Shown here: one piece after another, positions 8,778 to 18,304 of the stretch | How positions within the stretch are numbered: position 1 is the stretch's first letter | Layout of the letters: the number at the start of each line of letters is the position of its first letter | DNA from: Stenotrophomonas chelatiphaga | Lineage (GTDB): Bacteria; Pseudomonadota; Gammaproteobacteria; Xanthomonadales; Xanthomonadaceae | DNA length: 64,000 nt | Direction: 5' to 3' | Assembly (NCBI RefSeq): GCF_001431535.1 | Contig: NZ_LDJK01000087.1 | Coordinates: forward strand, 1 to 64,000 | Notes under the pieces: generated by a model | What the model was told of the DNA's origin: nothing | The model's database searches: none | The model's input: the letters and a program-made list of their open reading frames with translations, nothing else | Position numbers and translations under genes: made by a program

Positions 8778-10778
8778 ATGACGCAGCCTACCCGCCGCCA
8801 GTTGGCCAACGCCATCCGCTTCCTTGCCGCCGATGCGGTCGAGACCGCCAAGTCCGGCCACCCCGGCATGCCCATGGGCATGGCCGACATCGCCGAAGTG
8901 CTCTGGAACGACTATCTCCGCCACAACCCGAACAACCCGAAGTGGTTCAACCGTGACCGTTTCGTGCTGTCCAACGGCCATGGCTCGATGCTGCAGTACG
9001 CCCTGCTGCACCTGAGCGGCTACGATCTGCCGATCGAGCAGCTGAAGGCGTTCCGCCAGCTCGGCAGCAAGACCGCCGGCCATCCGGAACACCATGAAAC
9101 CCCCGGCGTGGAGACCACCACCGGTCCGCTCGGCCAGGGCTTCGCCAATGCCGTCGGTTTCGCCCTGGCCGAAAAGCTGCTGGCCCAGCGCTTCAACCGC
9201 CCGGAGCTGGAGATCGTCGATCACCGCACCTACGTGTTCATGGGTGACGGCTGCCTGATGGAAGGCGTGTCGCATGAAGCCGCTTCGCTGGCCGGTACCT
9301 GGGGCCTGCACAAGCTGGTCTGCTTCTGGGACAACAACCACATCTCCATCGACGGCAACACCGATGGCTGGTTCACCGACAACACCCCGGAACGTTTCGA
9401 GGCCTACGGCTGGAACGTGGTGCGTGACGTCGACGGCCATGATCCGGAAAGCATCAAGGCCGGCATCGACGCCGCGCTGGCACAGTCCGACAAGCCGACC
9501 CTGATCTGCTGCCGCACCACCATCGGCTTCGGTTCCCCGGCCAAGGCCGGCAAGGAATCCAGCCACGGTGCGCCGCTGGGCAAGGACGAGCTGGAAGCCA
9601 CCCGCAAGGCACTGGGCTGGGAATACGGCCCGTTCGAGATCCCGGAAGCCATCTATGGCGGCTGGCGTGCCGGCGGTACCGGCACCCTGCGCCAGGCCGA
9701 GTGGGAACAGCAGTTCGACAAGTACGCCGCCCAGTACCCGCAGCAGGCCGAGGAGCTGACCCGTCGTTCGCACGGCGAGCTGCCGGAAGATTTCATCGCC
9801 AAGGCCGATGCCTACATCGCCCAGGTGGCGGCGGAAGGCCCGACCATCGCCTCGCGCAAGGCATCGCAGCTGGCCATCGAAGCCTATGCACCGCTGCTGC
9901 CGGAGCTGGTGGGCGGTTCGGCCGATCTGGCGCACTCCAACCTGACCCTGTGGAAGGCCAGCAAGTCAGTCGCCACCGATGACGCCAACGCCAACTACGT
10001 GTACTACGGCGTGCGCGAGTTCGGCATGACCGCCATTGCCAACGGCCTGGCCCTGCACGGCGGTTTCCTGCCGTTCGACGCCACCTTCCTGGTGTTCAGC
10101 GATTACGCCCGCAACGGTGTGCGCATGAGCGCCCTGATCCCGGCCCACACCATCCACGTCTATACCCACGACTCGATCGGCCTGGGCGAAGACGGCCCGA
10201 CCCACCAGCCGGTGGAGCACCTGGCCTCGCTGCGCTACATCCCGAACAACGATGTGTGGCGTCCCTGCGACGCGGTGGAATCGGCGGTCAGCTGGAAGGC
10301 CGCGATCACCCGCCAGGATGGCCCGAGCTGCCTGGTGTTCAGCCGCCAGAACCTGCCGCACCAGCCGCGCGATGCCGGCCAGATCGCCCAGATCGAGCAG
10401 GGCGGCTACGTGCTGGCCGATGCCGAAGGCGGTACCCCGGACGTGATCCTGATCGCTACCGGTTCGGAAGTGTCGCTGGCCACCGAAGCCAAGGCGCAGC
10501 TGGACGCGGCCGGCCTGAAGACCCGCGTGGTCTCCATGCCGTCCACCGACGTGTTCCTGCGCCAGGATGCGGCCTACCGTGAATCGGTGCTCCCGAACGC
10601 GGTGCGCAAGCGCGTGGCGATTGAAGCCGGTGTCACCGGTTTCTGGCGCCAGTTCGTCGGCCTGGATGGCGCGGTGGTGGGTATCGACACCTTCGGCGCA
10701 TCGGCGCCGGCGGACGCGCTGTACAAGCACTTCGGCATCACCACCGCGCACGTGGTGGAAGCCGCCAGGGCGCTGTAA
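8778..10778 (+). CDS. tkt: Transketolase
   Basis: This 666-aa enzyme transfers two-carbon ketol units between sugar phosphates using thiamine diphosphate and links glycolysis to the pentose phosphate pathway. Signatures visible in order are [19 protein letters not shown] near residue 22, the ThDP/Mg motif [18 protein letters not shown] near residue 156 with the downstream DNNHISIDG, and the C-terminal dimer motif [16 protein letters not shown] near residue 472. ATG 8778 is chosen: it gives the standard N terminus ([20 protein letters not shown]), and the -10 box lies upstream. A rho-independent terminator follows directly. Confidence 0.97.
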   Translation: MTQPTRRQLANAIRFLAADAVETAKSGHPGMPMGMADIAEVLWNDYLRHNPNNPKWFNRDRFVLSNGHGSMLQYALLHLSGYDLPIEQLKAFRQLGSKTAGHPEHHETPGVETTTGPLGQGFANAVGFALAEKLLAQRFNRPELEIVDHRTYVFMGDGCLMEGVSHEAASLAGTWGLHKLVCFWDNNHISIDGNTDGWFTDNTPERFEAYGWNVVRDVDGHDPESIKAGIDAALAQSDKPTLICCRTTIGFGSPAKAGKESSHGAPLGKDELEATRKALGWEYGPFEIPEAIYGGWRAGGTGTLRQAEWEQQFDKYAAQYPQQAEELTRRSHGELPEDFIAKADAYIAQVAAEGPTIASRKASQLAIEAYAPLLPELVGGSADLAHSNLTLWKASKSVATDDANANYVYYGVREFGMTAIANGLALHGGFLPFDATFLVFSDYARNGVRMSALIPAHTIHVYTHDSIGLGEDGPTHQPVEHLASLRYIPNNDVWRPCDAVESAVSWKAAITRQDGPSCLVFSRQNLPHQPRDAGQIAQIEQGGYVLADAEGGTPDVILIATGSEVSLATEAKAQLDAAGLKTRVVSMPSTDVFLRQDAAYRESVLPNAVRKRVAIEAGVTGFWRQFVGLDGAVVGIDTFGASAPADALYKHFGITTAHVVEAARAL

Positions 10779-10791
10779 TACGCAGCAACGG

Positions 10792-10819
10792 AAAACGCCC
10801 CGCAAGGGGCGTTTTTTTT
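10792..10819 (+). terminator. Rho-independent terminator of tkt
   Basis: AAAACGCCCC-GCAA-GGGGCG followed by eight T residues, starting 14 nt after the tkt stop. Stem and U-tract are textbook. Confidence 0.93.
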
Positions 10820-10830
10820 GCGCCCCAGCC

Positions 10831-11000
10831 CGGTAGCGACGGCCGCTGGCCGTCGGCTCCTGCCTTGCCCTTGCCCTTGGTGGGTGACGACCGTTGGTCG
10901 TCACGCTCCTGCCTTGCTCCCGGTGGGTGACGACCGTTGGTCGTCACGCGGTTGCTCCGTTACCGCTGCGCTCGCCGAGCACCGCTCGGCGCTATCGGCC
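10831..11000. repeat. SMAG-like palindrome array
   Basis: Four palindromic units in a row: GACGGCCGCTGGCCGTC, then two copies of GGGTGACGACCGTTGGTCGT (from about 10880 and 10923), and GCCGAGC-ACC-GCTCGGC ending at 10991. The array runs to the stop codon of the next (minus-strand) gene, so it may also act as its 3' structure. Confidence 0.85.
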
Positions 11001-11001
11001 G

Positions 11002-12954
11002 CTAGGCGGCCGTGCGTGCCAGCGCCAGCCGCAACAGGCGCGCGTTCAAGCGCTCGCCCAGGTTCGCCGGCGCTTCAAGCCCCATCCGCTGCAGGTACAC
11101 CGCATCGCCATCGCCGGCGCGCTGCGTCAACGCGGCCCACACCGTGCGCAGCTTCGCGCCGCGTGTCTGCGTGTGGGATTTCAGCCAGCCGAGTGCCTTC
11201 AGCAGGACCTGCTCGACCTCGGTGAAATCACTGCCCAGCGGATAATCGGGCAGGGTGCCGTCGCTGCGGAATCCGGCCAGTGCGGCCGACAAGGCCTGCG
11301 GCGTATTGCGTTGTGCACGCGGGTCGACCTGCGCGGCGGTCGCCAGCTTGCGCGCGGCCTTCGCCTGCTGCAGCAATGCCTGCTGGAACGGCTGTTCGGT
11401 AATGGCGGCCATGGCCTGCACGCAGTCGGCGTCGGTCAGTCCGCGCAGGTCGGCGATGCCATATTCATCCAGGTACACATCGCGCAGGTGGCGCGGAATG
11501 GTGGTATGCCCATAGTTCCAGCGCACGTTGCTTTCGCGGGTGCCGGCATCCTCGCGCGCGGCGCGGAACATCAGCACGCTGCGTGCTTCGGGCAGCGCAT
11601 GCGCCATCGCCACGAAGTTGTACTGGCCGCCCACGCCGGAGACCACGCGGCCGTCTTCCAGCGCATCGGAGACGGCGGCGCCGAGCGCGGTGGCCATCAT
11701 GCAGGAATTGAAGAAGCGTGCATGGCGGCGCTGCAGTCGCTCCAGCTCTTCGTTGCCGCCGTACAACTGGTTGATCTCACTGATCCGGCGCATGCCGATG
11801 GCGCGGCATTCGTCGTCGGGCAGGGTGCGCAGCCACTCGTAGAACTCAGGCGAGCCGAGGTAGAACGCGCCGTGCAGGTACTCGCCTTCGGCGGCCAGCG
11901 TGGCGTGGTCGGCGGTGTAGGCGCTGCCGTTGTCCAGCCGTTTCATCAGCACCAGGTCATCGTGCACCTTGCGCTTGATCACCCCGCACTGCACCAGCTT
12001 GCGGAAGCCTTCGTTGAGCATTTCGCTGCAGCCGTACAGGCCCTCTTCGAACGGCCCCAATCCACCGATTTCAGCCACCAGGGGATGCGCCGCCAGCTGC
12101 GGATCCAGTGCATGCAGCACGCGTCGGTACAGCGCGTTGTCGGTATGGCGCAGCACCAGCGCGTGGCTGAGCGCATCGGCCAGTGCACCGATGCCGATCT
12201 GCAGGGTGCCACCGTCACGCACCAGCGTGCTGGCGTACAGGCCGATGGCATGGTCGGCATCGCTGACCGGTTGCCGCGGCAGGCCGAACAGCGCCGGATA
12301 CGGACCGGGCGGCGTGATCACCAGGTCGAAGAAGGTCTCGTCCACCGCCGCACTGCCGCCCAGCCAGGGCAGCTGCGGATCCACTTCGGCAATCAGCAGC
12401 GGGCGCGGCAGCCCGCGTGCGGCCATCGCATCCAGGGTGTCCTGGGTGATGTCGTTGTTGCACGACAGCGACAACCGGCTGCTGCCTTCGCGACGGGCCA
12501 CTTTCTGCACGATGGCATGTGGCGCGCGCTGGGCGACCGCATCGGCGGCGTGGGTGTAGTTCAGGCTGGTGTAGCTGGCCTGCGCCTGCCGCGAGCGCAG
12601 CAATGCGCCGGACTGCATGTAGAACTCTTCCACCTGGATGTGGTCCGGCAGGGTGTCGGCTGCCATCGCATCGGCGTACGCCAGGCGCACGGCGTCCTGG
12701 CCGAAATGACGCGCCGCGAACGGTCCCATGAAGCGCGCCTCCAGCCCATCGCCACGCGCAACCGGCGGGTTCAGCGACAGCGCGGTATAGATCTGCAGCG
12801 GCCGTGCCGGGTCCTTTTCCACCCGCGCGTACAGCGCGTTGAGCAGCCGATGCGGCTTGCCCAGCGCGAGCGGCGCCCCGATGCGAACGGCCCCTTCGAC
12901 GCGCGCCTGCAGCCAATCGACGGCCGCATCCAGATCGGTCAGGTGGTCGGTCAT
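11002..12954 (-). CDS. Acetyl-CoA hydrolase/transferase C-terminal domain protein
   Basis: This 650-aa protein belongs to the acetyl-CoA hydrolase/CoA-transferase superfamily. The C-terminal half carries the family motif VVSGVGGQYNFVAMAHAL and the linked ILMGNER-like block here read as VLMFRAAREDAGTRESNVRW, and upstream a segment LYGCSEMLNEGFRKLV. It is longer than the usual family members of about 430-550 aa because of an extended N-terminal CoA-transferase-like half and a C-terminal extension of about 100 residues (PFQQALLQQAKAARKLATAA onward). It probably moves or hydrolyses a short-chain acyl-CoA; the substrate is not readable. It stands alone on the minus strand, its 3' end at a repeat array. 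Confidence 0.85.
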   Translation of the reverse strand: MTDHLTDLDAAVDWLQARVEGAVRIGAPLALGKPHRLLNALYARVEKDPARPLQIYTALSLNPPVARGDGLEARFMGPFAARHFGQDAVRLAYADAMAADTLPDHIQVEEFYMQSGALLRSRQAQASYTSLNYTHAADAVAQRAPHAIVQKVARREGSSRLSLSCNNDITQDTLDAMAARGLPRPLLIAEVDPQLPWLGGSAAVDETFFDLVITPPGPYPALFGLPRQPVSDADHAIGLYASTLVRDGGTLQIGIGALADALSHALVLRHTDNALYRRVLHALDPQLAAHPLVAEIGGLGPFEEGLYGCSEMLNEGFRKLVQCGVIKRKVHDDLVLMKRLDNGSAYTADHATLAAEGEYLHGAFYLGSPEFYEWLRTLPDDECRAIGMRRISEINQLYGGNEELERLQRRHARFFNSCMMATALGAAVSDALEDGRVVSGVGGQYNFVAMAHALPEARSVLMFRAAREDAGTRESNVRWNYGHTTIPRHLRDVYLDEYGIADLRGLTDADCVQAMAAITEQPFQQALLQQAKAARKLATAAQVDPRAQRNTPQALSAALAGFRSDGTLPDYPLGSDFTEVEQVLLKALGWLKSHTQTRGAKLRTVWAALTQRAGDGDAVYLQRMGLEAPANLGERLNARLLRLALARTAA

Positions 12955-13078
12955 GCGCGCTCCTTGGTCTTTATCAAGGCATTACAGCATGTCGGGCTTG
13001 AACGTAATAAGAAAGTGGGAGAGGAGCTGTTTGGCACCTGAAGAGCGGTTGCACTTCGCTTGTTAGGAGTTTTCTTAT

Positions 13079-13132
13079 ATGACAGAGCGCGAAGGACCTA
13101 CTACAGCGCCGAAGAAGAGGCTAAGAGAATGA
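13079..13132 (+). CDS. Candidate 17-aa leader ORF
   Basis: ATG 13079 opens MTEREGPTTAPKKRLRE and stops at TGA 13130-13132. A TAGGAG site lies 9 nt upstream, and the ORF sits 27 nt before the next gene in the same AT-richer segment. It could be a leader peptide or the remnant of a larger gene; nothing is known. Confidence 0.3.
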   Translation: MTEREGPTTAPKKRLRE

Positions 13133-13159
13133 GAATTCGAAACCAAAGGAGACGCTTAC

Positions 13160-13906
13160 GTGATTTTTAGGCCGATAGCCGCAATCGCTGCGGTGGTTCA
13201 GTTATGTGCTGTTGGTAATGCTTGGTCCAAAGATAGCGCAAGTCTTTCGCAGGAAGCTGATATGTCACGCGTCGCAGCGGTCTGCACATCCCCGCCCCTT
13301 GCCAGCGTCATCCCAGGAGTGGCCGGTGCAATGGTTTCCAGATGTTCCAGCATGGGCGATGTATACGGAGCAGGCAATAACGTTTCAGACGCAGCAATCA
13401 ACGCGATCGGATTTGTCGCTGTCGCTGATGAGGGCGTGAAGTGCACTATGCAGCTGAACGATGCAGTGACCTCGAATAAAGCTCCAGGTATTGGCATCAA
13501 GGCCTTCTGCAACGGCAGGCAGGTTGCGGCCTATGGCAAGACAGCGACAGTGTCCGCGTCAAACGTTCTGGCAATCGCGGAGCACTTCGCGGCAACCACT
13601 GTAAGTTGTAACGCTGGGTACTACAGTGCGTCTATTCACGGGTTTCTTTATCCCTACGACTGTGCGAGAACCGGTGCTGCATGGTCCGTGGCGGGGTTGG
13701 GCTCGAGCATAGATGATGCGAATGCTATGGCTTTGCGCCTGATGGTGAGATCAACGCCAGAGGCAGCTGCCTGCAGGTTTGACAAAGCCGAGCTGGCTGG
13801 TGTTATTTTTCGGGCGCGTCTAACCTGCGGTCGATCTAGTTACGTAGGTGTCGGCAGCACGGTAACAGCCGCAGCTAATGATGCTGCCGCTCAAGCAGGA
13901 GCCTAG
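13160..13906 (+). CDS. Hypothetical secreted protein with four Cys-paired repeats
   Basis: I do not recognise this 248-aa protein. GTG 13160 is the start because AAAGGAG lies 7 nt upstream. A signal peptide covers about residues 1-23 (IAAIAAVVQLCAVGNAWS). The mature part is four repeats of about 55 aa, each with a Cys near its start and a second 18-22 residues later: C42/C62, C95/C117, C150/C168 and C205/C223. Three of the repeats then carry a pattern G-x-G-x2-(V/I)-x2-A-x3-A (GAGNNVSDAAINA, GLGSSIDDANAMA, GVGSTVTAAANDA), and the second a looser version. Base composition is clearly more AT-rich than the neighbours, and codons such as AGT, GGT and TTT are frequent, which suggests transfer. It is probably periplasmic or extracellular, with four disulfides. 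Confidence 0.75.
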   Translation: MIFRPIAAIAAVVQLCAVGNAWSKDSASLSQEADMSRVAAVCTSPPLASVIPGVAGAMVSRCSSMGDVYGAGNNVSDAAINAIGFVAVADEGVKCTMQLNDAVTSNKAPGIGIKAFCNGRQVAAYGKTATVSASNVLAIAEHFAATTVSCNAGYYSASIHGFLYPYDCARTGAAWSVAGLGSSIDDANAMALRLMVRSTPEAAACRFDKAELAGVIFRARLTCGRSSYVGVGSTVTAAANDAAAQAGA

Positions 13907-14034
13907 CCTTCGTCTGGTGTTTATAGGCATGGACGCCTCTTAACGAGCAATTCCCGATGCTGGATGCTGTGAGAGCTTTTCCCGGTGACGTTCTCGCTGG
14001 ACAACGACGGCCCGCTGCCCTGAAGCGGCGGTCG

Positions 14035-14595
14035 GTGTTCGTGGCGGGTGCGATGCTGCTGTCCGGCTGCGCCACCCACGAGCACCTGGCCGCGCAGGAC
14101 ACCCGCGCGGAGAACGTCGATCACCAGCGGCTGCAGGTGCGCCGTGATGGCAGCGGCGCAGGCGCCATTGAGGTGTACGCCCTTCGCCCAACGGAGGGGT
14201 ATCGCATGCCCCAGCTGCACACCGCACCGCCACCGGTGCTGGGCAACGCCGATCCCCGCCAGGAACTGGCGCCGACGCGGGTCTGCCTGCAGCTGGTGGT
14301 GGATGCCGAGGGCAGGGTGGAGCGCAGCCTGCCGCTGGCCGATCGGCCGGAGTGCGAAGCGGGACTGGCCGCGGTCAATCGCCCCCTGCTGCAGGCGGCG
14401 CAGCACGCGGTGGCAATGTGGCGTTTCTCGCCTGCCGCGCTCTGCCATTTTCCGGCGGGAAGCGCACCGCGCGATGCCACCGATTGCGACGGCGCCGAGC
14501 GGATCGAACCGGTGCCGGTCAGCCTGCTCTACGCCTTCACTTTCGAAATCGTGAAGGGCCGTCAGTACGTCCGCAGCCAGAAAGGCGGGGCCTAG
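14035..14595 (+). CDS. TonB C-terminal-like lipoprotein (hypothetical)
   Basis: The frame is open from 13957, but a GTG at 14035 begins directly at a lipoprotein signal (VFVAGAMLLSGC, with lipobox LLSG-C), so this start is preferred; neither start has a strong Shine-Dalgarno site. The rest contains a region resembling the TonB C-terminal fold (VCLQLVVDAEGRVERSLPLA, then AVAMWRFSPAALC), as in proteins annotated 'energy transducer TonB' in this family but lacking the Pro-rich spanning segment. It may be an outer-membrane or periplasmic lipoprotein. It converges on the next gene with the stop codons sharing CTAG at 14592-14595. Confidence 0.6.
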   Translation: MFVAGAMLLSGCATHEHLAAQDTRAENVDHQRLQVRRDGSGAGAIEVYALRPTEGYRMPQLHTAPPPVLGNADPRQELAPTRVCLQLVVDAEGRVERSLPLADRPECEAGLAAVNRPLLQAAQHAVAMWRFSPAALCHFPAGSAPRDATDCDGAERIEPVPVSLLYAFTFEIVKGRQYVRSQKGGA

Positions 14596-15392
14596 CCGCC
14601 GCCCTGCAGGTTGGCCCTTACTGCCGGCTGCATCAGGCGCGGTTCGGCCAGGGTGGCATCGCGGGCCTGGCGCATGGCCACGAACTCGGCTTCGCTCACG
14701 CCTTCGCGGACGTGGATGTTGTGCGCGCGCTGTTCGGCGATGCTGGTCTGGTTGGCGACATCGCGGCCGCCGGCGCCGTAGTCATGGCACACGAAGACGC
14801 GCGTCTGCCCTGGCAGCGACAGCAGGCGCTGGATCGAGCGGTACAACTGCGCGGCGTCGCCACCGGGAAAGTCGCAGCGGGCGGTGCCGCTGTCGGGCAT
14901 GAACAGCGAATCACCCGGGAACAGCGCGTCGTCGATCAGGTAGGCGATGCTGTCGCTGGTGTGGCCGGGCACGGCGATCACGCGGGCGTCCAGCGTGCCC
15001 AGCGCGAAGCGTTCACCGTCGGCAAACAGATGGTCGAAGGCTTCCGGGGTCGCCGACAGGTCCAGCGCAAGACGCGGCGCGAACGTGGCCTGCACCGCGC
15101 GGATGCCTTCGCCGATGGCCAGCGTGGCCTGCGGGAAACGTGCCTTCAGCACGCGCCCGGCCGACACGTGGTCGGCATGGGCATGGGTTTCCAGCAGCCA
15201 GCGCACGTCCAGCGCGTTGTCGCGCACATGGTCCAGCAGCGGCTGCAGCGCGGCATCGGACAGCGCGCCGGCATCCGGCTCGTAGTCCAGCGCAGCGTCG
15301 ATCAGCGCCGCGTGGCCGGTGGCCGGGTCGTGCGCCACATAGCTGAAGGTATTGCTGTCGTGGTGGAAGAAGGACTGGACGTGGACAGGCAT
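14592..15392 (-). CDS. MBL-fold metallo-hydrolase (Blh/persulfide dioxygenase-like)
   Basis: This 266-aa protein is a metallo-beta-lactamase-fold enzyme. The metal motif THAHADHVSAG appears near residue 65, followed by VPGHTSDSIAYLIDDALFPGDSLFMPDSG near residue 160 (shown as VPGHTSDS and ALFPGDSLF) and VFVCHDYGAGGRD near residue 202. This order, with the single catalytic-site His/Asp set and DHVSAG, fits the ETHE1/Blh group, which includes persulfide dioxygenases and the biofilm-related beta-lactamase hydrolase-like proteins. No rhodanese domain is attached. Its start lies 11 nt downstream of the nuclease stop on the same strand, so the two may be co-transcribed. Confidence 0.88.
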   Translation of the reverse strand: MPVHVQSFFHHDSNTFSYVAHDPATGHAALIDAALDYEPDAGALSDAALQPLLDHVRDNALDVRWLLETHAHADHVSAGRVLKARFPQATLAIGEGIRAVQATFAPRLALDLSATPEAFDHLFADGERFALGTLDARVIAVPGHTSDSIAYLIDDALFPGDSLFMPDSGTARCDFPGGDAAQLYRSIQRLLSLPGQTRVFVCHDYGAGGRDVANQTSIAEQRAHNIHVREGVSEAEFVAMRQARDATLAEPRLMQPAVRANLQGGG

Positions 15393-15403
15393 GCGGCACC
15401 TCC

Positions 15404-16219
15404 TCAGCGGCGGCCGAGGGCGCTGTTCAGTACCTGCGCCAGCCGCTCGCCGGCGATGCGCAGTTCGCCCTCGGCCACGGGGCGATAGTGTTCGGTGTAG
15501 TCGTCGCCCAGCTTACGCGAGGCCGGGTAAACACCGTGTTCAACCGCCACGCGGCAGCTGGATTCGGCCCAGGCGGCAGCATCCCGGCGCAGGTCCACGC
15601 GGCGTGCCAGCGACGGTTGCGGCAGCGCCTGCAGTACCTTCAGGTAGCCGTCGTCGTCCAGTTTGCGGGTGTTGAGCAGGCCGCTGTCCCACAGCGAATG
15701 CAGGTTGGTGCCGCGCCCGTTGAACTGCAGCTGGAAATCGTTGCCCCCCTTGTCGTGCCCGTAGCCGGCATGCATGGGCTGGTGGATGTCACCGACCAGG
15801 TGCACCACGAACTTCAGCGCCTGCGCACGTTCGGCGTCGCTGCGGCTGCGATCGGACAGGATCAACGTCTGCTGCTTCAGCGCTTCGACCACGCAGTTGC
15901 CGTCCGGGCAGTGCTTGGGTGCATCGTAGACGCAGCCGTCTTCGGCCATGTTGATGTAATGCCACTTCGCCGAACGACGGCCCAGGTCCCGATCATTGGC
16001 GCGCAACTGGTCGGCCCACGGCGCGATGCCGGACAGGGTGGGATCGGTTTCGCCGGCCAGCAGGCGATCCACTTCGGCGCGCGCAGCCGGGGTGAGGCGT
16101 GTTTCCGCGACACGGCCCACCAGCCGGTGGCCCTGGGCGCCCCAGGCCAGGGCATCGGTGGAAACGAGGGTGAGCGCTGCCAGCAGGGCAGCGGCCGGGA
16201 TCAGGGAGGAGAATTTCAT
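15404..16219 (-). CDS. S1/P1 family nuclease
   Basis: This is a 271-aa secreted zinc-dependent nuclease of the S1/P1 family. The signal peptide ends at STDALA, so the mature protein would begin WGAQGHRLVGRVAETRL; in this family the N-terminal Trp and the following His are zinc ligands. Further zinc-binding positions are visible in LSGIAPWADQLR, KWHYINM, HLVGDIHQPMHAG and the GGNDFQLQFNGRGTNLHSLWD segment (shown here without its last part). ATG 16219 is preferred to the ORF start at 16264 because it starts the signal peptide directly. It is expected to cut single-stranded DNA or RNA in the periplasm or outside the cell. Confidence 0.93.
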   Translation of the reverse strand: MKFSSLIPAAALLAALTLVSTDALAWGAQGHRLVGRVAETRLTPAARAEVDRLLAGETDPTLSGIAPWADQLRANDRDLGRRSAKWHYINMAEDGCVYDAPKHCPDGNCVVEALKQQTLILSDRSRSDAERAQALKFVVHLVGDIHQPMHAGYGHDKGGNDFQLQFNGRGTNLHSLWDSGLLNTRKLDDDGYLKVLQALPQPSLARRVDLRRDAAAWAESSCRVAVEHGVYPASRKLGDDYTEHYRPVAEGELRIAGERLAQVLNSALGRR

Positions 16220-16270
16220 CCTGCGTATTCTAGCGGGCGCCCCGCGCGCAGGGTTGGACGTCACGCTTTC

Positions 16271-16297
16271 GGCAGTGACGGCCGCTGGCCGTCACGT
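16271..16297. repeat. Single SMAG-like palindrome
   Basis: GTGACGGCCGCTGGCCGTCA with a final C forms one stem-loop between the divergent-facing nuclease start and the OmpW-like stop. Confidence 0.8.
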
Positions 16298-16318
16298 GCT
16301 CGAACGATGGGCTGCGGA

Positions 16319-16945
16319 TCAGAACGCGACGACGTATGACACGCCGTACGCCAGCGGGTCGATGTTCACCGTGCCCAGCTTCTGGCCATCCAGCTTGACC
16401 TTGCTGTCGATGTCCATCCAGCGCAGGTCCACGCGCAGCGCGGCCTTTTCGCTGATCGCGAAATCCAGGCCTGCATGCGCGGCCAGGCCCCAGGAATCAT
16501 CGAGCTTCAGCGTGCTGCCGGCCAGCGCGCCGCCGGTTTCTTCGCTGAAGAAGGTGGTGTAGTTGATGCCCGCCCCCAGGAACGGGGACACCTTGCCCTG
16601 GCTGTTGAAGTGGTACTGCAGGGTCACCACCGGCGGCAGGTGCTTGGTGCTGCCGACCCGGCCGAGGCCGGCGATGTTGATGTCGTGCTTGAACGGCAGC
16701 GCGGCCAGCACCTCGATGCCGAGGTTGTCGGCGATGAAATACTCACCGGTGATGGTCGGCTTGATGTCGCTGTCCACGTCCACCTTCAGCGTGCCACCGG
16801 CCAGCGAGCCGTTGTTGGACTTCGGTGCCACCTGGTGCACGCCGGCGGAGAGCGTCCAGTCGCCCTTGGACTGGGCCATGGCCGGGGCGGCGGCCGATGA
16901 CAGGGCGAGGGCCAGGCCGGCCAGCAGGGGAGCGGTGATGCGCAT
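16319..16945 (-). CDS. OmpW family outer-membrane protein
   Basis: A 208-aa predicted eight-stranded beta-barrel of the OmpW family. A signal peptide of 24 residues ends at PAMA, before QSKGDWTL. Alternating-hydrophobicity strands are seen throughout (ITGEYFIADNLGIEVLAALP, PVVTLQYHFNSQGKVSPFLG, GAGINYTTFF), and the protein ends in Phe (AYGVSYVVAF), the usual outer-membrane assembly signal. OmpW proteins form narrow hydrophobic channels; the cargo here is unknown. It is transcribed away from gap. Confidence 0.92.
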   Translation of the reverse strand: MRITAPLLAGLALALSSAAAPAMAQSKGDWTLSAGVHQVAPKSNNGSLAGGTLKVDVDSDIKPTITGEYFIADNLGIEVLAALPFKHDINIAGLGRVGSTKHLPPVVTLQYHFNSQGKVSPFLGAGINYTTFFSEETGGALAGSTLKLDDSWGLAAHAGLDFAISEKAALRVDLRWMDIDSKVKLDGQKLGTVNIDPLAYGVSYVVAF

Positions 16946-17078
16946 GGTGCAGGTCTCGTTGCGGGGGTGATGGGGCCAGTCTCGGCCGGGCCCGCCTGCA
17001 ACGCCTTGATCCGGATCAAATCCGACCGGGCCGCCGGGCCCCGGGCGGGCCTGGCCGCCGGTGGTCAGGGCGGTTTGC

Positions 17079-17084
17079 TAGACT
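17079..17084 (+). promoter_or_regulatory. Probable -10 element of gap
   Basis: TAGACT within GCTAGACTAGTGG lies 53 nt upstream of the gap start, the usual spacing for this genome's promoters; the -35 is not distinct. Confidence 0.35.
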
Positions 17085-17086
17085 AG

Positions 17087-18142
<1,056 letters not shown>

Positions 18143-18164
18143 TTCCGCACCACATGTGACCCTG

Positions 18165-18190
18165 CGAACCCCGGCCCCGGCCGGGGTTCG
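18165..18190 (+). terminator. Hairpin downstream of gap
   Basis: CGAACCCCGG-CCCCGG-CCGGGGTTCG is a perfect 10-bp stem 23 nt after the gap stop. The T-tract is weak (TCGTTG), so termination may be partial. Confidence 0.6.
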
Positions 18191-18304
18191 TCGTTGCAGC
18201 GGCAGCCGCGCGGCGGTCGATTCCTGCAGTTGCCTGACTTGCCGTAGCATGGCACGGTCCGGCGGTGCCATCGTGGCGCGGGAAGACCACCAGGAAGCGA
18301 CTGA

